Shown here: positions 1-7,398 of the stretch, piece by piece | Layout of the letters: each line of letters begins with the position of its first letter | How positions within the stretch are numbered: position 1 is the first letter of the stretch | DNA from: an uncultured Lachnospiraceae bacterium | GTDB lineage: Bacteria > Bacillota_A > Clostridia > Lachnospirales > Lachnospiraceae | Length of the DNA stretch: 16,755 bases | NCBI GenBank assembly: GCA_947177885.1 | Contig: CAMWWF010000018.1 | Location: 1 to 16,755 of the forward strand | Direction: 5' to 3' | The notes under the pieces: model-generated | Told to the model about the DNA's origin: nothing | What the model saw: only the letters and a program-made list of their open reading frames with translations | Database searches by the model: none | Position numbers and translations under genes: made by a program

Positions 1-971
1 TTCCTGAAGTAGAGGGAACAAAATTTGATGTACAAAAGCTGTTGGAATTAATGGATGCGGCAATACTCTCTCAGGAGACTTCGCTGGATCTGGAAGCAGA
101 GGGATGTTACGAGGAGCCGAAAGTCAGACAGGATTCTGCCGAACTTACAGAACCCGTGGAAACGGTAAATAAATGGCTCAGTGCCAGGATCACCTATGAC
201 TGGAATGGTACGGAAATAATCATAGACAGGGAATTGATAAGGGACTGGATCACCATGGAGAAAGACGGTCCTGTGCTGGATCAGACAGCTGTGGAGGCAT
301 TTGTGAAAGTGCAGGCAGAGGAGAACGATACTTACGGAAAGAGGAGAAATTTTGTGACTACACTCGGTGTGGAATTATCCCTGCCCAGCGGCTATTATGG
401 CTGGCTGACGGATAAGGAGGCAGAGACAGAGGCGCTGATGGAGGCTGTCTGTCAGGGCAAAACTGTTTCCAGAGAGCCTGTGTATGCGAGCAGTGCCAGA
501 CGGAAGGGTGTGAGTGATATCGGCAATTCTTATGTCGAAGTGGATCTGACGCATCAGCATCTTTATCTTTACGAGGACGGATCGATCATATTTGAGACGG
601 ATTTTGTGTCCGGAAGTATGTCTTCCACCCCTGATTGTGTGACACCGGAGGGCGTTTTCGGCATAAGTTATAAGACCACGAATGCAGTGCTTCGCGGAGC
701 CAATTACGAGACACCGGTAAATTACTGGATGCCTTTTTATGGAAACTACGGTCTCCATGATGCCACCTGGAGAAGCGAGTTCGGCGGGCAGATCTATATT
801 GAAAACGGGTCTCACGGATGTGTGAATCTTCCTTTAGATGCAGCGGCAACGATTTATGGACATATGTCTGCGGGCTTTCCGGTCATCTGTTATTATTATC
901 AGGTAGATCCTCTTGCCGATCAGTATGTGGAGGAGGAGTGGAATGATGACAGTGACGATGAGGAGGAGTAG
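1..971 (+). CDS. L,D-transpeptidase (YkuD domain), 5' end outside window
   Basis: Cell-wall enzyme that forms 3-3 cross-links between peptidoglycan stems or attaches proteins to them, acting outside the membrane. The frame is open from base 3, and the codons before the TTG at 42 continue a plausible protein (PEVEGTKFDVQKLLEL), so that TTG is not the start; the real N-terminus, probably with a membrane anchor, lies to the left. The first part resembles the putative peptidoglycan-binding repeat (PG_binding_4 type) common upstream of clostridial YkuD domains. The YkuD domain covers about 530-900, with the catalytic signature SHGCVN at 810-827 (Cys codon 819-821) and the partner His in GLHDAT (756-758). 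The protein ends in an acidic tail rich in Glu and Asp, whose codons also supply the ribosome binding site of the next gene. The family call is firm; the substrate is unknown. Confidence 0.9.
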   Translation, partial: PEVEGTKFDVQKLLELMDAAILSQETSLDLEAEGCYEEPKVRQDSAELTEPVETVNKWLSARITYDWNGTEIIIDRELIRDWITMEKDGPVLDQTAVEAFVKVQAEENDTYGKRRNFVTTLGVELSLPSGYYGWLTDKEAETEALMEAVCQGKTVSREPVYASSARRKGVSDIGNSYVEVDLTHQHLYLYEDGSIIFETDFVSGSMSSTPDCVTPEGVFGISYKTTNAVLRGANYETPVNYWMPFYGNYGLHDATWRSEFGGQIYIENGSHGCVNLPLDAAATIYGHMSAGFPVICYYYQVDPLADQYVEEEWNDDSDDEEE

Positions 972-976
972 TTGAG

Positions 977-1537
977 ATGTCAGAGCCGGTAAGGAAACGC
1001 CGCACGGCAAAACAGGCGGAAAAATGGAAGAGAGCGCTGGAACATCACCGGGAGATACAGCGGCAGATTGAGGCAAATGCCGCCGATATTTTGCGGTCTT
1101 CCAATTTCCGCAGGACCAGACAGCATGTTCAGCATGGTGATGTGACGGTAAATGAGCATGTGATGAATGTGGCCAGGTACAGTGTGGAAATCAGTGAGAG
1201 GCTTCATATTCCGTGTCACCGGAAAGAGTTGATCAGGGGAGCGCTGCTCCACGATTATTTCCTTTATGACTGGCATGAGCCTCATAAAGTAAATCCGTTA
1301 AAGCTACATGGCTTTTTTCATCCGGGTATTGCCCTGAGAAATGCTCTTATGGAGTATGAGCTGTCAGAGCGTGAAAAGGATATCATCAGAAAGCATATGT
1401 GGCCTTTGACGGCAGTGCCTCCCATGTGCAGAGAGGCATGGATCGTTACGGCGGCGGATAAATACTGTTCGCTGATGGAGACTATACACATTTATAAAGG
1501 GCACGGTGCATTGCTGCCCAAATTAAGGGAACATTAG
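977..1537 (+). CDS. HD-domain phosphohydrolase, small
   Basis: Metal-dependent phosphohydrolase of the HD superfamily, 186 residues. The metal ligands can be followed: H61 (NEHVMN), the H92-D93 pair (LLHDYF), H115 (FFHPG), H140 (RKHMWP) and D161 (AADKYC), the expected H...HD...H...H...D order. The N-terminal 45 residues are basic and charged with no signal peptide, so the protein is cytoplasmic. The ATG is well supported: AGGAGGAG at 961-968 lies 8 nt upstream, inside the last codons of the transpeptidase gene, and the gap between the genes is 5 nt, so they are probably co-transcribed. The natural substrate cannot be read from sequence; nucleotides or phosphorylated metabolites are possible. 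It is only 2 nt from the following decarboxylase-like gene. Confidence 0.85.
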   Translation: MSEPVRKRRTAKQAEKWKRALEHHREIQRQIEANAADILRSSNFRRTRQHVQHGDVTVNEHVMNVARYSVEISERLHIPCHRKELIRGALLHDYFLYDWHEPHKVNPLKLHGFFHPGIALRNALMEYELSEREKDIIRKHMWPLTAVPPMCREAWIVTAADKYCSLMETIHIYKGHGALLPKLREH

Positions 1538-1539
1538 AT

Positions 1540-3084
1540 TTGGAACATTTATTTGACAGGCTGGCGGAATATGGACAGGGAGATATGTATCCCTGTCATA
1601 TGCCGGGGCATAAGCGCAGACGCTGGGGCAGTCTTCCGGAAGATATGTGTCGGATGGACATTACAGAGATAGAGGGATTTGATAATCTGCATCAACCGGA
1701 AGCGCTTCTCAGGGAACTTCAGGAACATGCCGCCGCGCTCTATGGTGCGGAGGAGAGCTTTTATCTGATCAATGGGAGCACTTCCGGTATATTAAGCGCT
1801 GTCAGTGCGGCGCTCCCGGAGCGAGGACATATTCTGATGGCGCGGAATTGCCATAAATCAGCGTATCATGCGGCTTATCTGAGAAATTTGAACATATCCT
1901 ATCTGTATCCGCCGCTGATGAAAGAATATGATATCTTTGACGGAATATCTTCGGGGCAGGTAGAAGAAGCATTGGAGAAAAATCCGGATATTGGTGCGGT
2001 GCTGATCGTTTCGCCCACTTATGAAGGGCGGATATCTGACATCGAAAGGATTGCGGAGACAGTTCATGCCCGAAATATACCTCTTATTGTGGATGAAGCC
2101 CATGGGGCGCATCTTGGATTTACAAAGGACTTTGCCGAAAACAGCTGCAGGATGGGAGCTGATATAGTGATCCACAGTGTGCATAAGACGTTGCCGGCTT
2201 TGACCCAGACGGCGTTGCTGCATGTGAACGGTGAGCGCGTGGACAGGATGCTGCTTCGGCGATTTTTGCATATTTACCAATCTAGCAGTCCATCCTATCT
2301 GTTAATGGCAAGTATTGACAATGCTTTGCGTTATGTGGAGGAGACAGGAGCGGCGGCATTTGCCGCTTTTGCGGCAAATTACAGAAAGCTGCTGGCAGAC
2401 TTGTCTGCATGTAAGTGTTTACGTTTCCTGCCGTTGGAGACGGGAAGACAGGACATCGGTAAGTTGTTGATCTCCACTAAAATGACAAATATGTCGGGAA
2501 AGAGTCTTTACGATATCCTGTTAAAGGAGTATCATTTGCAGCTCGAAATGGCAGCTGAAACCTACGCGCTTGCCATGTTTACGGTAAATGATACGGAGGA
2601 GGGTTATGAGCGTGTGAAATCCGCACTTTTGCAGGTTGATGTGACGCTGCGACCTGCTGTTGACGGGATGTATTCTGCGGGAGCGGACGCTGTTATCGAT
2701 GGAGAGCATTTCGCGAAGGCGGACATTGCAGTGAGTGAGAAGCATTGTGAGGAAACGAAGGTAGCTGTTGAAATTGAGCAGCCTGCGGAGAGGAAGTATG
2801 CCGCTGATCCGACATACTTCGCGGAGGCGGTCTCCGATGGTGTCATACCCTTTGCACGTGCATGGGACATGGAGAAGCGTTTTGTGGAGCTGCAGGAAAG
2901 CATGGATTGTTTTGCGGGAGATTTTGTGAATCTGTATCCGCCCGGGATTCCTCTGCTGGTACCCGGGGAAAGGATCACTTCACGTCTGCTGGCAGATATT
3001 CATCATTACCTGAACAAAGGACTGAATGTACAGGGACTGGAAGCAGGAGCGCATGGAATGCGGATCAGTGTCCTGACAATGTAA
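1540..3084 (+). CDS. PLP-dependent Orn/Lys/Arg decarboxylase family protein (YaaO-like)
   Basis: Fold-type I PLP enzyme of the Orn/Lys/Arg decarboxylase family, 514 residues, the size of Bacillus YaaO. N-terminal hallmark CHMPGHKRR (residues 19-27); PLP-stacking region around H105; VDEAHGAHLG (184-193) with D185 facing the pyridine nitrogen; Schiff-base lysine K216 in SVHKTLPALTQ. The C-terminal domain has the family motif NLYPPGIPLLVPGE (about 466-479). Decarboxylation to a polyamine precursor is the family role, but substrate is not decidable here and aminotransferase-like naming is also used. The start is a TTG: AAGGGA at 1525-1530 sits 9 nt before it, and the first in-frame ATG (1585) would begin only three residues before the conserved CHMPGHK. 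In Bacillus this gene likewise opens the cluster leading to holB, ricT and rsmI. Confidence 0.88.
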   Translation: MEHLFDRLAEYGQGDMYPCHMPGHKRRRWGSLPEDMCRMDITEIEGFDNLHQPEALLRELQEHAAALYGAEESFYLINGSTSGILSAVSAALPERGHILMARNCHKSAYHAAYLRNLNISYLYPPLMKEYDIFDGISSGQVEEALEKNPDIGAVLIVSPTYEGRISDIERIAETVHARNIPLIVDEAHGAHLGFTKDFAENSCRMGADIVIHSVHKTLPALTQTALLHVNGERVDRMLLRRFLHIYQSSSPSYLLMASIDNALRYVEETGAAAFAAFAANYRKLLADLSACKCLRFLPLETGRQDIGKLLISTKMTNMSGKSLYDILLKEYHLQLEMAAETYALAMFTVNDTEEGYERVKSALLQVDVTLRPAVDGMYSAGADAVIDGEHFAKADIAVSEKHCEETKVAVEIEQPAERKYAADPTYFAEAVSDGVIPFARAWDMEKRFVELQESMDCFAGDFVNLYPPGIPLLVPGERITSRLLADIHHYLNKGLNVQGLEAGAHGMRISVLTM

Positions 3085-3125
3085 AAGTATTTTGCGTTTA
3101 TTCCATATTTCGTACAGATCAGGAA

Positions 3126-3154
3126 TTGCACATAATATATTAACAGGATAGTAT
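3126..3154 (+). promoter_or_regulatory. Weak candidate promoter upstream of pyk
   Basis: TTGCAC (3126-3131), 17-bp spacer, TAGTAT (3149-3154) in an AT-rich part of the 138-bp gap before pyruvate kinase. Matches to the sigma-A consensus are modest, so this is a suggestion. The gap and a separate ribosome binding site make an independent start for pyk reasonable. Confidence 0.3.
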
Positions 3155-3222
3155 AGAGATAGTGTAAAGAAGAATGTCAAAAAAAGCGCCTTAAATAAAG
3201 GAAGCGCAGAAAGAGGATCAGT

Positions 3223-4638
3223 ATGAGAAAGACAAAAATTATCTGTACCATAGGACCCGCAAGCGAGAGTGAGGAAAGATTGCGTGAGCTGATGCTCGCA
3301 GGAATGGACGTAGCGAGGTTTAATTTTTCCCACGGAACCCATGAGGAACAGAAGGAAAAGTATCAGCGCGTTCTGAAAGTGCGCGAGGAATTGGGGCTTC
3401 CGGTGGCGACTCTTCTGGATACCAAAGGGCCGGAGATTCGTCTGAGGGATTTTGAGGGAGGCAGAGTGGAGCTGACGGTGGGACAGCAGTTTGTGTTGAC
3501 TACGGAGGAGATTTTGGGAACTTCCGAGAAAGCTGCCATTTCTTATAAAAATCTGAAAAATGATATCACAGTGGGAACCACCATTCTGGTTGATGACGGA
3601 CTGATCGAGATGAAGGTGGAGGAGATCTCCGGTGAGGAGATCTTATGCAGAGTGATAAACGGCGGATTTGTATCCAATCATAAGGGGGTCAATGTGCCCG
3701 GCGCCATTCTTTCCATGCCCTATATAAGTGATGTGGACAGAGCGGACATTTTATTTGGTATCGAGATGGGGTTTGAGTTCCTTGCAGCCTCATTTGCAAG
3801 AACACGGGCAGATATTGAGGAAATCCGGGGGATTTTAAAAGACCATGGCAGTGATATGAAAATTATCGCCAAGATTGAGAATATGCAGGGGATCCAGAAT
3901 CTGGAGGAGATTCTGGATGTCTCCGACGGCATTATGGTGGCAAGAGGAGATATGGGGGTTGAGATTCCTTTAGAAGAGGTTCCCATGCTCCAGAAGAAGA
4001 TGATCAAGATGGCAAATGCTCGGGGCAAGCATGTTATCACGGCGACTCAAATGCTGGAATCCATGATCAAAAATCCCAGGCCCACCAGAGCGGAGGCTAC
4101 GGATATAGCCAACGCGATCTATGACGGCACTACCGCGATCATGCTTTCCGGTGAAAGCGCCGCGGGCATGTATCCTGTGGAGGCGGTGAAAACGATGGCG
4201 AGAATTGCTGTCAGCACGGAGCAGGATATTGATTATCGCGGCAGAATGAAACAGAACGATAAGGGAGATAAGTCAGATATTACCATGGCGATCGCTTACG
4301 CCACCTGTACTGCGGCAGCCGATCTGAATGCGGCCGCGATCATTACGGTCACCATGTCCGGATTTACGGCGGAGGCAATTTCCCGGTTTAAGCCCATATG
4401 TCCTGTGATCGGATGTACAGTCAAAGACCGGGTATGTAAGCAGCTGAATCTATTGTGGGGCGTAAATCCCCTGCACATCGGGCGCAAGGAAAGCAGCGAT
4501 GAATTGTTTGCGGCAGCTGTGGAGGAGTCAAAGAAGGCAGGTTATGTAAAGCAGGGTGACACGGTTGTCATAACGGCGGGTGTACCCTTGGGCATTGCCG
4601 GTACAACGAATATGATTCATGTGGTCGAGGTAGAATAG
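3223..4638 (+). CDS. pyk: Pyruvate kinase
   Basis: Last step of glycolysis: phosphoenolpyruvate plus ADP to pyruvate plus ATP in the cytoplasm. Motifs along the 471 residues: TKIICTIGPAS (4-14), ARFNFSHG (31-38) with the R, N and S that bind phosphate and cation, LLDTKGPEIRL (64-74), the catalytic region IIAKIENMQG with K217 and E219, MVARGDMGVE (238-247), and ITATQMLESM plus RPTRAEATDIANA (286-298). The length fits the core A/B/C-domain enzyme; the extra C-terminal PEP-utilizer domain found in Bacillus pyruvate kinase is absent. ATG at 3223 is preceded by AAGAGGA at 3211-3217. The stop is only 2 nt before the next gene, so the two are likely one transcript. Its position inside the yaaO-holB-ricT block is unlike Bacillus. 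Confidence 0.97.
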   Translation: MRKTKIICTIGPASESEERLRELMLAGMDVARFNFSHGTHEEQKEKYQRVLKVREELGLPVATLLDTKGPEIRLRDFEGGRVELTVGQQFVLTTEEILGTSEKAAISYKNLKNDITVGTTILVDDGLIEMKVEEISGEEILCRVINGGFVSNHKGVNVPGAILSMPYISDVDRADILFGIEMGFEFLAASFARTRADIEEIRGILKDHGSDMKIIAKIENMQGIQNLEEILDVSDGIMVARGDMGVEIPLEEVPMLQKKMIKMANARGKHVITATQMLESMIKNPRPTRAEATDIANAIYDGTTAIMLSGESAAGMYPVEAVKTMARIAVSTEQDIDYRGRMKQNDKGDKSDITMAIAYATCTAAADLNAAAIITVTMSGFTAEAISRFKPICPVIGCTVKDRVCKQLNLLWGVNPLHIGRKESSDELFAAAVEESKKAGYVKQGDTVVITAGVPLGIAGTTNMIHVVEVE

Positions 4639-4640
4639 AC

Positions 4641-5279
4641 GTGGGGAAGATCGTATATCTTATGGGCAAAAGCTCGTCAGGGAAGGATACTATTTTCAAG
4701 AGACTGCTGGCGGATAAGTCATTGGGTCTGAAGACGATCGTACCTTATACCACCAGACCTATCCGCAGCGGGGAGCAGAATGGACTGGAATATTTTTTCA
4801 CGGATGAGGAAGGGTATCAGAAGCTGAAGGAGAAAGGGAGGATCATTGAGGAGCGGGCATATCAGACCTTTCATGGGCTTTGGCGTTATTTTACGATAGA
4901 TGATGACCGGATTCACTGGGATGAACAGAACTATATCATGATAGGGACGCTTCAGGCCTATCTGAAAATGAAGGATTATTTTGGAGAGGACAAAATGCTC
5001 CCTGTTATGATAGAATTAGATGACGGGGTCAGACTGGAGCGTGCCCTGCGCAGGGAGCGGAAGCAGAAGCAGCCCAGGTATGAAGAGATGTGTCGCAGAT
5101 TTTTGGCGGACAGTGAAGACTTTTCGGAAGAGAAGATCCGGGAGGCGGATATCCGCTGTCGTTTCAGGAACGATGATCTGGAGAGCTGTCTGGCGGAAAT
5201 CTCTGCATACATAAACAGTGAGGGAGATACGCAGTCAAAATCCGGAATCCTGTCAACGTCTTTCCCGCCATGTAACTGA
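4641..5279 (+). CDS. Guanylate-kinase-like P-loop nucleotide kinase, divergent
   Basis: P-loop kinase of the guanylate kinase superfamily, 212 residues. Visible: Walker A GKSSSGKD (9-16), the GMP-site stretch PYTTRPIRSGEQNGLEYFF (35-53, matching TTRxxRxGExxGxxY of guanylate kinases), and an Arg-rich segment ERALRRER (133-140) resembling the lid. In place of the canonical central motif (LeIDxQGA) the protein reads NYIMIGTLQAYLKMK (97-111), so true GMP kinase activity is uncertain and a different (d)NMP or signalling nucleotide is possible. It occupies the place of thymidylate kinase (tmk) in the Bacillus cluster. The start is GTG with GAGG at 4627-4630 inside the pyk end. The last 20 residues look unstructured. 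Family confidence is high; the reaction is less certain. Confidence 0.8.
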   Translation: MGKIVYLMGKSSSGKDTIFKRLLADKSLGLKTIVPYTTRPIRSGEQNGLEYFFTDEEGYQKLKEKGRIIEERAYQTFHGLWRYFTIDDDRIHWDEQNYIMIGTLQAYLKMKDYFGEDKMLPVMIELDDGVRLERALRRERKQKQPRYEEMCRRFLADSEDFSEEKIREADIRCRFRNDDLESCLAEISAYINSEGDTQSKSGILSTSFPPCN

Positions 5280-5301
5280 TGACAATTTAAATAAAATAAT
5301 G

Positions 5302-5332
5302 GCTGTAGAATGCTGTTTTTACGTTCTGCAGT
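5302..5332 (+). other. Hairpin after the guanylate-kinase-like gene
   Basis: CTGTAGAA (5303-5310) pairs with TTCTGCAG (5324-5331) with one G-U pair, extendable by wobble and a G-C pair to about 11 bp around a U-rich loop. No U-tract follows, so it is not a standard intrinsic terminator; it may act as a 3'-end stabiliser. Confidence 0.35.
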
Positions 5333-5375
5333 GCGGAGTTTGAATTTGTCTTTTTGCATTTTCATTTGATCGGAG

Positions 5376-5406
5376 ATCTGCTTTATTCTTGAAAGGCAGA
5401 TTTTGT
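5376..5406 (+). terminator. Possible weak intrinsic terminator before yaaR
   Basis: ATCTGC (5376-5381) pairs with GCAGAT (5396-5401); TTT/AAA extends the stem inward past a one-base bulge, the loop is 7 nt, and TTTTGT follows from 5401. The stem is short and the U-run brief, so termination would be partial. It would separate the pyk transcript from the yaaR promoter. Confidence 0.35.
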
Positions 5407-5420
5407 CGGATGTGAAATGG

Positions 5421-5450
5421 TTACAATTATGCGGAATATGACGATATAGT
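5421..5450 (+). promoter_or_regulatory. Candidate promoter for yaaR-holB
   Basis: TATAGT (5445-5450, 5 of 6 to consensus) with TTACAA (5421-5426) 18 bp upstream. It lies in the 280-bp gap 5280-5559, just after the weak terminator and about 110 nt before the yaaR start. The -35 match is poor. Confidence 0.35.
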
Positions 5451-5559
5451 TAGTAAGAACGGTTTTGACACAGATGTGTAATGTGTCCGGAGGAGCATGA
5501 CAGAGCACGGAGGTGTGGGAAAATAACCGGGATAGAAAGAAGGGAAGGAGGGCAAGCCA

Positions 5560-6000
5560 ATGGAGATCAAAGTGGGTCAGGTGAATCAGCCGGCGCCGGT
5601 GGAGCAGGTGCAGGCGAATCAGCCTACGGACGGTTCCTTTAAATTTATGCTTGCCAGCCATGTGGAAGAGGCAGAGCTTCAGGCCAGGTTACAGTCACTG
5701 ATGGAGGAGATCACCATGCAGGGTGAGAAGCTGTCCAAGCGCCGTGATGTAAAGGACATGAAGCATTACAGGGGACTGGTTAAGGAATTCATGAATGAGG
5801 TGGTGACCAGATCTCATTCTTTTTCCAGAGAAAATTTTCTGGACAGACGGGGGCGTCACAGAGTGTATGGCATTATACGTCTGGTAGATGAGAATCTGGA
5901 TCAGCTGGCTCAGGAACTGATGAAGGATGAGAAGGACAATCTTGCGATTCTGAATAAGATCGGAGAGATCAGAGGATTGCTTTTGGATATTTTTACTTAA
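5560..6000 (+). CDS. yaaR: YaaR family protein (DUF327)
   Basis: Member of the YaaR/DUF327 family, 146 residues, the usual family length. It has a short Pro/Gln-rich N-terminus (1-25), then a mostly helical charged domain with family-like stretches FKFMLASH (27-34), [12 protein letters not shown] (70-81) and [17 protein letters not shown] (102-118), and ends on LLLDIFT. No signal peptide or membrane segment. The cellular function of YaaR is not established; the call rests on sequence style plus conserved placement directly before holB and ricT, as in Bacillus. ATG at 5560 follows AAGGAGGG (5545-5552) by 7 nt. The yaaQ/darA gene that lies before yaaR in Bacillus is missing; 280 non-coding bases are there. 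Confidence 0.87.
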   Translation: MEIKVGQVNQPAPVEQVQANQPTDGSFKFMLASHVEEAELQARLQSLMEEITMQGEKLSKRRDVKDMKHYRGLVKEFMNEVVTRSHSFSRENFLDRRGRHRVYGIIRLVDENLDQLAQELMKDEKDNLAILNKIGEIRGLLLDIFT

Positions 6001-6149
6001 ATGAGAATTGTTCAATGCCGGGCAGATTGGCCTGAAGCTGTATGAGCGCTTGCGGAGTTCCAGAGTGAAACTTAACGCGGCGGAAAATATGCGATGCACT
6101 TATGACCGGCGCTGAACAGTGCCTGTGCTTACAAAAGAGGGGGATGACA

Positions 6150-7142
6150 ATGGCGGGATTTCAGGATATCATCGGACAGGAACAGATCAAGGAGCATATG
6201 CGGAATGCTCTCACCACCGGAAAGGTTTCCCATGCATACATTATTAACGGGGAAAAATCTTCCGGAAAGGAATTTATCGCCAGAGTCTTCGCCATGGCAT
6301 TACAGTGTGAAAAGGGTGAGGTGGAGCCCTGTCAGGAATGTCGTTCCTGTAAACAGGCGCTCTCCGACAATCATCCGGATATCATCCGGGTGTTCCATGA
6401 GAAACCGAACACGATCAGTGTGGACGATATCCGCACGCAGGTGAACAATGATGTGGCGATCAAGCCTTACAGCAGTTCCCGGAAGATATATATGATCAAT
6501 GATGCGGAAAAGATGACGGTGCAGGCACAGAATGCGCTGTTAAAGACTTTGGAGGAGCCGCCTGAGTATACGGTGATCCTGCTTCTGACCGCTAATGTGA
6601 ATTCTCTTCTGCCCACTATATTAAGCCGCTGCGTGGTATTGAACATGAAGCCGGTAGCGGATGAAGCAGTGAAAAAATTCCTGATGCACCAAATGGAAGT
6701 GCCGGATTACAAGGCGGAGGTCTGTGTGGCATTTGCCAGAGGTAATATCGGAAAGGCGAAAGCGCTGGCGTCCAGCGAGGACTTTGAAAATGTAAAAGCG
6801 GAAGCGCTGTCTCTTCTGAAATATATCGGCGAGATGGAATTAAATGAGATGATCGCCGCTATCCGGAAGATAACCGAGTATAAGCTGGAGATCAATGATT
6901 ATCTGGATATCATTGCGATCTGGTACCGGGATGTGCTGCTCTTCAAAGCTACCAACGATGTCAACAATCTGGTGTTCCGGGAGGAAATCCAGTCTCTGAG
7001 AAAGACGGCACAGCACAGCAGTTATGAGGGAATAGAGAATATTATCGAAGCTTTGGAGAAGGCAAAAAGGCGTCTGGATGCCAACGTGAACTTTGAATTG
7101 ACGATGGAACTGCTGATGCTGACTATTCAGGAGAACAGTTGA
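6150..7142 (+). CDS. holB: DNA polymerase III subunit delta'
   Basis: Clamp-loader subunit that helps place the sliding clamp on DNA at the replication fork. 330 residues from ATG 6150: N-terminal AAA+ domain starting FQDIIGQEQIKEHM; zinc module with C53, C61, C64 and C67; sensor-1/arginine-finger region ILSRC (157-161), the SRC motif typical of delta' and gamma; LLKTLEEPP (130-138). The P-loop reads GEKSSGKE (34-41), with Glu replacing the usual Ser/Thr, which suits a subunit that does not hydrolyse ATP. I chose ATG 6150 and not 6102 or 6144 because AGAGG at 6136-6140 is 9 nt upstream and homologous proteins begin near MxxFxDIIGQ. It sits between yaaR and ricT as in Bacillus. Confidence 0.93.
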   Translation: MAGFQDIIGQEQIKEHMRNALTTGKVSHAYIINGEKSSGKEFIARVFAMALQCEKGEVEPCQECRSCKQALSDNHPDIIRVFHEKPNTISVDDIRTQVNNDVAIKPYSSSRKIYMINDAEKMTVQAQNALLKTLEEPPEYTVILLLTANVNSLLPTILSRCVVLNMKPVADEAVKKFLMHQMEVPDYKAEVCVAFARGNIGKAKALASSEDFENVKAEALSLLKYIGEMELNEMIAAIRKITEYKLEINDYLDIIAIWYRDVLLFKATNDVNNLVFREEIQSLRKTAQHSSYEGIENIIEALEKAKRRLDANVNFELTMELLMLTIQENS

Positions 7143-7207
7143 CGGATGTTTTGCGCGCTGTCGCTGTTCCTGTGATCCCAGGGAGTACACGGAGTTCCTC
7201 TGTATCA

Positions 7208-7236
7208 GCTGCCGTAACGGAATAAATGGCGGCAGC
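7208..7236 (+). other. Perfect 7-bp hairpin downstream of holB
   Basis: GCTGCCG (7208-7214) and CGGCAGC (7230-7236) are exact complements around a 15-nt loop, 66 nt after the holB stop. Only a short T-run follows (GGATTTGG), so it may be a 3'-end structure or weak terminator before the ricT promoter. Confidence 0.35.
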
Positions 7237-7292
7237 GGATTTGGTAATTGAAGTAAAACGGCCTGAAAACGGTGGCTTTTTAGAAAGATATA

Positions 7293-7301
7293 TGTTAAAA
7301 T
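7293..7301 (+). promoter_or_regulatory. Candidate extended -10 promoter for ricT
   Basis: TGTTAAAAT: -10 element TAAAAT (7296-7301, 5 of 6) preceded by a TGn extension (7293-7295). There is no convincing -35 at the right distance, which extended -10 promoters tolerate. It lies about 97 nt before the ricT ATG. Confidence 0.45.
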
Positions 7302-7328
7302 GACAGTCGATGGTGTGTATACACTGTC
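7302..7328 (+). promoter_or_regulatory. Dyad directly after the ricT -10: operator or 5' hairpin
   Basis: GACAGT (7302-7307) is mirrored by ACTGTC (7323-7328), and a 10-bp palindrome GTGTATACAC (7315-7324) overlaps the right arm. The element covers the expected transcription start of the preceding promoter, a place where a repressor could bind. No binding family is recognised. Confidence 0.35.
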
Positions 7329-7398
7329 GGCTGCAATTTGTTTGGCTGTCAGGAACAGCTCTTAATAAGAAGGCATGAAATGCCGGTGAGGTGGATAG

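Noticed and set aside
42..44. TTG as start of the L,D-transpeptidase gene
   Set aside because: The frame stays open to the left edge with protein-like sequence before it and there is no ribosome binding site; the gene is simply truncated by the window.
6008..6115. Short open frame between yaaR and holB (QIGLKLYERLRSSRVKL-type product)
   Set aside because: It looks protein-like, but has only a TTG start without ribosome binding site, is about 35 codons long and runs towards the holB leader; no family recognised.
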